Below are positions 59,371-64,000 of a stretch of 64,000 nucleotides of DNA, piece after piece. The position numbers were made by a program, and so were the translations under genes. How positions within the stretch are numbered: position 1 is the first letter of the stretch; the number at the start of each line of letters is the position of its first letter. The notes beneath the pieces were generated by a model. The model was not told where the DNA came from and ran no database searches. It saw only the letters and a list, made by a program, of their open reading frames with translations. The stretch spans positions 62,001 to 126,000 of the forward strand of contig QFMX01000005.1 of the NCBI GenBank assembly GCA_003240625.1. The letters are read 5' to 3'. Source of the DNA: Sphingomonas taxi. GTDB lineage: Bacteria > Pseudomonadota > Alphaproteobacteria > Sphingomonadales > Sphingomonadaceae.

Positions 59371-61659
59371 ATGAGCGACGACCGGACCGTAGAGATCGAG
59401 GACTACACGGCACCAGCAGGCGGCTGGGGCTCGATGAAGTCGCTCGTCGAGATTTCCGCCCGCGAGAAGGTCGGACCAGAGGTGATCCGCGAACTCGCGC
59501 GGCAGAACAAGCCGGACGGGTTTGCCTGCGTCAGCTGCGCGTGGGGCAAGCCCGCGCACCCGCATGTCGCGGAGTTCTGCGAGAACGGGGCGAAGGCGAC
59601 CGCGTGGGAACTGACCTCGTTCCGCGTCACCCCCGCATTCTTCGAGCAGCACACGGTCAGCGAACTGCTGGGCTGGAAGGATTACGACCTCGAACAGGCC
59701 GGGCGCCTGACGCATCCGCTGAAATACGATCCGACCACCGACAAATACACCGCGTGCAGTTGGGACGAGGCGTTCGCGGGCATCGGTGCCAAGCTGAAGA
59801 CCTACGACCCGACCAAGGTCATCTTCTATGCCTCGGGTCGCGCCAGTCTCGAAACGTCATACATGTATAGCCTGCTCGCGCGGATGTACGGCAGCCACAA
59901 CCTGCCCGACAGCTCGAACATGTGCCACGAGACGACCTCGGTCGGGCTAAAGTCCGCGATCGGCTCGGCGGTCGGCACCATCCATCTCTCCGACTACGAG
60001 AAGTGCGACGCGATCTTCTACTTCGGGCAGAATCCGGGCGTGAACAGCCCGCGGTTCCTGCACCCCTTGCGCGATTGTGCGAAGCGCGGGGTCGAGATCG
60101 TCGTGTTCAACCCGCTTAAGGAACGCGGGCTGGAGAAATTCCAGGATCCGCAGAACCCGATCGAGATGGTGACGGGCAAGTCGACGCCGATCGCCTCGCA
60201 ATATCATCAGGTTAAGACCGGTGGCGACGTCGGCGCGATCATGGGCATGTGCAAATACCTGATCGAGGCCGACGACCACGCCCAGCGGATCGATGGCCTG
60301 CGCGTGCTGGATCATGCGTTCCTCGCCGAGCACACGACCGGTTTCGACGCGTTCGCCGACGTCGCGCGCAAGACCGAATGGGCGGTGATCGAGCATGAGA
60401 GCGGCCTCACTCGCGCCGAGATCGAGGCGGCCGCCAAGGTCTACGCCAAGTCGAAGGCGGTGATCGCAGTGTACGGTATGGGGCTGACGCAGCATGTCGG
60501 CGGGATCGACAACGTCCACATGGTCGTCAATTTGATGCTGCTCCGCGGCAACATCGGCAAGCCCGGTGCGGGCATGGGGCCGGTCCGCGGTCACTCGAAC
60601 GTGCAGGGCCAGCGTACCGTCGGCATCACCGAAAAGCCCGAACTCGCCCCGCTCGACAAGCTTGCCGAGCAATATGGCTTCGAGCCACCGCGCGAGAAGG
60701 GCTGGGACACGGTCGAGGCGTGCGAAGCGGTCCTCGACGGCAGTGCGCAAGCCTTTATCGGGCTTGGCGGCAACTTCGTCCGCGCCATCCCGGATCACGC
60801 GCGGATGGAGCCGAAATGGCGCGGCCTCGACTTGACGGTCCATATCGCGACCAAGCTCAACCGCTCGCATCTGCTGCCCGGCGAGACATCGTATCTGCTC
60901 CCGTGTCTCGGCCGGATCGAGACTGATATGCAGGGCACCGGGCCGCAGAGCGTATCGATCGAGGATTCGTTCAGCCAGATCTATGGTTCGAAGGGCAAGG
61001 CGACGCCGGCAGCCGAAACGCTGTTGTCCGAGCCAGCGATTGTCGCGGGGATCGCCAAGGCGACGCTGGCGCCCAATCCGAAGCTCGACTGGGATGCGTG
61101 GGTGCGCGATTATGCGCGCGTTCGCGATGCGATCGAGGTGACGTATCCGGAGATGTTCAAGGACTTCAACGCGAAGATGTTCACGCCTGGCGGCTTCTGG
61201 AAGGGCGTTCCCGCGGCGCATCGTGAATGGAAGACCGAGAGCGGCAAGGCGGAGATCAACGTGCCGCAATCTCTCAACGTCACCGGGTTCGAGGAGGCGG
61301 AGGGCCGCTTCCGGCTGATGACGCTGCGATCGAACGATCAGTTCAACACGACCGTCTACGGCTATCACGACCGCTTCCGCGGCGTGAAGGGCACGCGCGA
61401 CATCGTGTTCATGAACCGCAGCGACATGATCCGGATGGGCATCACCGATGGCGACGACGTCGATCTGGTCGGCGATGCGGGCGGCAATTCGGATCGCCGC
61501 CTCAACAAACTGCGCGTGGTCGAATACTCGATCCCCGAGGGCTGCGTCGGTGCCTATTACCCCGAGAGCAACCTGCTCATGCCGGTCGCGCACCATGCCC
61601 GCGAAAGCCATGTTCCGGCGGCGAAATCGGTCCCGGTACGGATCGAGAAGACGCGCTGA
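59371..61659 (+). CDS. FdhF/YdeP-family molybdopterin oxidoreductase
   Basis: The protein has 762 residues. N-terminal CVSCAWG plus a later Cys (EFCENG) replaces the four-Cys cluster motif of true formate dehydrogenase. The molybdenum ligand region is SSNMCHETTSVGL, with Cys where FdhF has Sec. GGNFVRAIPD and the C-terminal molydopterin dinucleotide domain (LMTLRSNDQFNTTVYGYHDR) follow. It is close to E. coli YdeP, linked to acid resistance, but formate oxidation is possible. The start at 59371 has GGAG six bases ahead; the ATG at 59365 lies right on it. mobA and fdhD follow in overlap. Confidence 0.9.
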   Translation: MSDDRTVEIEDYTAPAGGWGSMKSLVEISAREKVGPEVIRELARQNKPDGFACVSCAWGKPAHPHVAEFCENGAKATAWELTSFRVTPAFFEQHTVSELLGWKDYDLEQAGRLTHPLKYDPTTDKYTACSWDEAFAGIGAKLKTYDPTKVIFYASGRASLETSYMYSLLARMYGSHNLPDSSNMCHETTSVGLKSAIGSAVGTIHLSDYEKCDAIFYFGQNPGVNSPRFLHPLRDCAKRGVEIVVFNPLKERGLEKFQDPQNPIEMVTGKSTPIASQYHQVKTGGDVGAIMGMCKYLIEADDHAQRIDGLRVLDHAFLAEHTTGFDAFADVARKTEWAVIEHESGLTRAEIEAAAKVYAKSKAVIAVYGMGLTQHVGGIDNVHMVVNLMLLRGNIGKPGAGMGPVRGHSNVQGQRTVGITEKPELAPLDKLAEQYGFEPPREKGWDTVEACEAVLDGSAQAFIGLGGNFVRAIPDHARMEPKWRGLDLTVHIATKLNRSHLLPGETSYLLPCLGRIETDMQGTGPQSVSIEDSFSQIYGSKGKATPAAETLLSEPAIVAGIAKATLAPNPKLDWDAWVRDYARVRDAIEVTYPEMFKDFNAKMFTPGGFWKGVPAAHREWKTESGKAEINVPQSLNVTGFEEAEGRFRLMTLRSNDQFNTTVYGYHDRFRGVKGTRDIVFMNRSDMIRMGITDGDDVDLVGDAGGNSDRRLNKLRVVEYSIPEGCVGAYYPESNLLMPVAHHARESHVPAAKSVPVRIEKTR

Positions 61660-62171
61660 CCGACACGCATATCCTCGGCGTCGTATTGGCTGGCGGGCGA
61701 TCGTCCCGGTTCGGTTCGGACAAAGCGCGGGCGATGTTTCGAGGGCGTGCGCTGTCCGAGCACGCGCGTGACCTGCTGGTGCCGTACGTCGATACGGCGG
61801 TCATCGTTGGCAGAGACGGCCCGATCGCCGACCTCCCCGGCCCCGACCTCGGCCCTTTGGGCGGGATCGCCGGAGCACTGTCCTATGCCGGCGAGCGGGG
61901 CTTCACGTCGGTCCTGACGATCGCATGCGACATGCCGGTTCTCCCCGACGGGTTGCTGGCAGCGCTCGCACGGGGAGCGCCCGCCTATTGCCCGGATGCG
62001 CCGGTGCTCGGCCACTGGAACACCGCGTCGATGGAGGCTCTGCTCGAGCATATCGCGGCATCGCCACGCCGTTCGGTTCGCGGTTGGGCGGCGGCAATCG
62101 ACGCCGTGCCGATCGCTGCGCCCGCGCCGATCCCCAACATCAATACGCCGGAAGACATCGCCGCCCTATGA
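61656..62171 (+). CDS. mobA: Molybdenum cofactor guanylyltransferase
   Basis: The protein has about 171 residues. The nucleotidyltransferase signature is VVLAGGRSSRFGSDKA; GPLGGIAGAL and IACDMPVLP match MobA. It attaches GMP to molybdopterin to give the MGD cofactor the flanking oxidoreductases need. No ATG, GTG or TTG lies in frame near the start of the domain; the CTG at 61656 overlapping the upstream stop (CTGA) is the best candidate. The end overlaps fdhD (ATGA). It is short compared with the usual 190-200 residues. Confidence 0.82.
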   Translation: MTDTHILGVVLAGGRSSRFGSDKARAMFRGRALSEHARDLLVPYVDTAVIVGRDGPIADLPGPDLGPLGGIAGALSYAGERGFTSVLTIACDMPVLPDGLLAALARGAPAYCPDAPVLGHWNTASMEALLEHIAASPRRSVRGWAAAIDAVPIAAPAPIPNINTPEDIAAL

Positions 62172-62959
62172 CGACCTCTCGCACATTGCCGATCAAGATC
62201 CTTCGCCCTGATTCGGTCGTGGCGGGAGAGCGAACGATCGCGATCGAGGTGCCCGTCGCGATCGAGATCGACGGGCTCGGCTATGCGGTGATGATGATGA
62301 CGCCCGCCGACCTGCCCGAGTTCACGACCGGGTTCCTGCTGACCGAGCGGCTGGCCGACAGCGCCGAGGACGTGCGCGACATCGACGTGTTCGAGGCGGA
62401 AGCGGGCTGGATCGTCCGGGTCGGCCTGTCCGAGCGCTGCAAGGGGCGCATCCATGACCGTGTCCGCCACCGCACCAGCGACACGAGTTGCGGGCTCTGC
62501 GGGATATCCGGGCTCGAACAGCTCCGTAAACGTGTCCCTGGAACGCCACCGAAGCCCGACACGCCTGTCAGCGCGTTGTTTGCCGCACTCGGTGGCTTGC
62601 GCGCGCATCAGCCCCTCAACGCCGCCACGGGCGCCATTCACGCCGCGGCGGCATGCGATCGCGAAGGCCAGGTCGTTGCTTCCTATGAGGACGTCGGTCG
62701 CCACAACGCGCTCGACAAGCTGGTCGGAGGACTGGCGATAAAAGGCCACGCGATCGACGGGTTCATCCTCGTCACGTCGCGGATCAGCTTCGAGATGGTC
62801 GACAAGGCGCTGATCGCCGGCGCGCCGATGCTGGTCGGGATCTCCGCACCGACCAGTCTCGCAATCGATCACGCGCGCGCGCATGGCCTGACGCTGCTCG
62901 CCCTCGCCCGCAGCGACGCGATCCTGGTGGTGAACGATCCCTGGAAGGTCTTCGACTAG
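62168..62959 (+). CDS. fdhD: Formate dehydrogenase accessory sulfurtransferase
   Basis: The protein has 263 residues. The catalytic pair is Cys108 and Cys111 (TSCGLCGISGLE). FTTGFLLTERL, ASYEDVGRHNALDKLVG and SRISFEMVDKA are FdhD hallmarks. FdhD passes sulfur from a cysteine desulfurase to the molybdenum centre of FdhF-type enzymes. Gene overlap with mobA and the oxidoreductase gene supports a three-gene maturation and enzyme operon. The stop codon lies inside the terminator hairpin. Confidence 0.95.
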   Translation: MTTSRTLPIKILRPDSVVAGERTIAIEVPVAIEIDGLGYAVMMMTPADLPEFTTGFLLTERLADSAEDVRDIDVFEAEAGWIVRVGLSERCKGRIHDRVRHRTSDTSCGLCGISGLEQLRKRVPGTPPKPDTPVSALFAALGGLRAHQPLNAATGAIHAAAACDREGQVVASYEDVGRHNALDKLVGGLAIKGHAIDGFILVTSRISFEMVDKALIAGAPMLVGISAPTSLAIDHARAHGLTLLALARSDAILVVNDPWKVFD

Positions 62960-62984
62960 CCGCAGACGCTGCGACTAGTCGAAG
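62950..62984. terminator. Strong bidirectional hairpin between fdhD and the FNT channel gene
   Basis: CTTCGACTAG and CTAGTCGAAG pair perfectly (ten pairs). After one mismatch the inner CGCAG and CTGCG pair, leaving loop ACG. The fdhD stop codon is part of the left arm. The next gene's stop follows within ten bases, so it can serve both. Confidence 0.8.
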
Positions 62985-62990
62985 CAGGCG

Positions 62991-63779
62991 TCACTTGGTG
63001 GCCGTCACGACATCGGTCTTGGCCGCCACGAGATAGCCCCCGACGACGAACACCAGCCCGCCGACGATGTTGCCGACGCTGACGATCGCCAGGTTGCGGA
63101 TCACGCCCACCATATCGATCGAGGCGTTCGGGACGAGCAAACCAAGCGTCAATGCAGTCATGTTGGCGACCGAATGCTCGAACCCGGCTGCTACGAAGGC
63201 CAGCAGGATCCAGGCCATGCCGATGCACTTGGCGGCATCGCCGGTCATCCGCGCCGCGGTCCAGATCGCAAGGCAGACGAGCCAGTTGCACAGGATGGCA
63301 CGTGCCAGCAGCGCGGTCGCGTCGACGGACACCTTGTGCTGGACATAGCCATGAAACATCGCATCGGCGTTGGCGAAGATCGCGCCGCCCCCGCCCGCCG
63401 CGAACACGAGCGACAGCACCACACCGCCGACGAGGTTACCGATCCACACGACGACGGTCAGCTTCACCGCGTCCGCGACGGTGATCGTCCGCTTGGCCAG
63501 ACCGAAGCCGAGATACATCACATAGCCGGTGAAGAGTTCGGCGCCCGCGAACACGGTCAGGATCAGCCCCAACCCGAAGGTCGCGCCCATCACCAGCGGG
63601 CGCACGCCCGGTTCGAGCCCCGACCCGGTGCTGAGCGCGAGGATCATCGCGATACCAATATACGTACCCGCAAGGATCGCGCCGGCGAAGAACCCTGCCG
63701 GAGAGCGCCGCAGCGCCTCCGCCTTGGTCGCGGCGAGGGTAGCGTAAGTGTCGATCGTCGACGTGTAACCGGTGCTCAT
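62991..63779 (-). CDS. Formate/nitrite transporter family channel
   Basis: The protein has 262 residues with six membrane helices. The FNT features are visible: a conserved His in AAGFEHSVANM, LFTGYVMYLGFG and ILCNWLVCLAIW. It lets formate, nitrite or similar small anions cross the inner membrane. Its start overlaps the stop of the upstream molybdoenzyme gene (ATGA), so the pair is one operon. That context favours formate over nitrite, but it does not settle it. Confidence 0.9.
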   Translation of the reverse strand: MSTGYTSTIDTYATLAATKAEALRRSPAGFFAGAILAGTYIGIAMILALSTGSGLEPGVRPLVMGATFGLGLILTVFAGAELFTGYVMYLGFGLAKRTITVADAVKLTVVVWIGNLVGGVVLSLVFAAGGGGAIFANADAMFHGYVQHKVSVDATALLARAILCNWLVCLAIWTAARMTGDAAKCIGMAWILLAFVAAGFEHSVANMTALTLGLLVPNASIDMVGVIRNLAIVSVGNIVGGLVFVVGGYLVAAKTDVVTATK

Positions 63780-64000
63780 GCGTCAATTTTGCTTTTCTGG
63801 CCGACGATCCCGGCACGCACCACGCCGCGATCCGAACCCATGTCGGCCGCCGCGGGACGGACGGTCACCGGAATGGATTTGTAGGAAGGCGTGAAGCTCT
63901 GCGGATCGTGATCCTCCAGTGCGATCAGCGGCTGCGTCTCGGGATAATAGGAGGCGACGCAACCATCGGGCAGCGCGTACCGCACCAGCATCAGCTTCTG
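63776..64000 (-). CDS. Second FdhF/YdeP-like molybdoenzyme, C-terminal end only
   Basis: The visible 74 codons run from the window edge to a TGA at 63776. The segment PDGCVASYYPETQPLIALED and the following SYKSIPVTV parallel the C-terminus of the oxidoreductase at 59371-61659 (PEGCVGAYYPESN, SVPVRI). It is therefore most likely a paralogue of it. The last 25 residues are extra and end in SKIDA. The catalytic part lies outside the window. Confidence 0.75.
   Translation of the reverse strand, partial: QKLMLVRYALPDGCVASYYPETQPLIALEDHDPQSFTPSYKSIPVTVRPAAADMGSDRGVVRAGIVGQKSKIDA

Noticed and set aside
1..64000. CRISPR arrays, insertion sequences, prophage genes
   Set aside because: No regularly spaced direct repeats, transposases, integrases or phage structural genes were seen on either strand.

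Overview
The window is high-GC, densely coded DNA from an alphaproteobacterium, most likely Sphingomonas or a close sphingomonad. Three things point there: a Caulobacter-type oxidative (Weimberg) xylose cluster, an exosortase A (XrtA) exopolysaccharide locus with its usual accessory genes, and many GC-rich palindromic repeats between genes. No rRNA, complete tRNA, CRISPR array, insertion sequence or prophage was seen.

Region 1 (1-12963) reads as a low-oxygen survival island. A haem-PAS sensor kinase (FixL), its regulator (FixJ) and a degenerate receiver protein (FixT-like candidate) lie at 4409-7183. Around them are a P-type cation ATPase, an L,D-transpeptidase, a VIT-family metal transporter, a triple-BON protein, a tandem universal stress protein, and an operon of quinone oxidoreductase, alcohol dehydrogenase, phosphoketolase and acetate kinase. 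Four copies of TGCGTARTTYCC sit ahead of these operons, each pointing at the gene it precedes. I infer a FixJ regulon that gives substrate-level ATP and redox balance under hypoxia.

Region 2 (13073-19994) holds signalling and envelope genes: a membrane GGDEF-EAL protein ending tail to tail with an RpfF-like DSF synthase, a GlsB-type small membrane protein, a PAS-PAS-PAS-LuxR regulator and a ClC-CBS chloride channel.

Region 3 (20422-33218) is a complete xylose-to-2-oxoglutarate pathway: dehydrogenase, lactonase, xylonate dehydratase, 2-keto-3-deoxy-xylonate dehydratase and 2-oxoglutarate semialdehyde dehydrogenase. A sugar transporter, a mutarotase, a secreted GH3 glycosidase and a LacI regulator accompany them. 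Three similar operator-like sites precede the operons. A large hybrid histidine kinase with an N-terminal ribbon-helix-helix-like segment, isocitrate lyase and formate-tetrahydrofolate ligase follow (33544-40612).

Region 4 (40748-58253) is the XrtA exopolysaccharide locus. A ten-gene minus-strand operon runs from the export lipoprotein (53385) to the amidotransferase (40748). A second minus-strand pair encodes an acyl-CoA ligase and a PLP decarboxylase, and three divergent plus-strand genes encode an acyl carrier protein and two hydrolases. Palindromic repeats interrupt two of these genes in frame.

Region 5 (58276-64000) holds thioredoxin reductase, then a formate-dehydrogenase-like molybdoenzyme overlapping mobA and fdhD. 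Convergent to these are an FNT channel and the C-terminal end of a second, related molybdoenzyme cut by the window edge.
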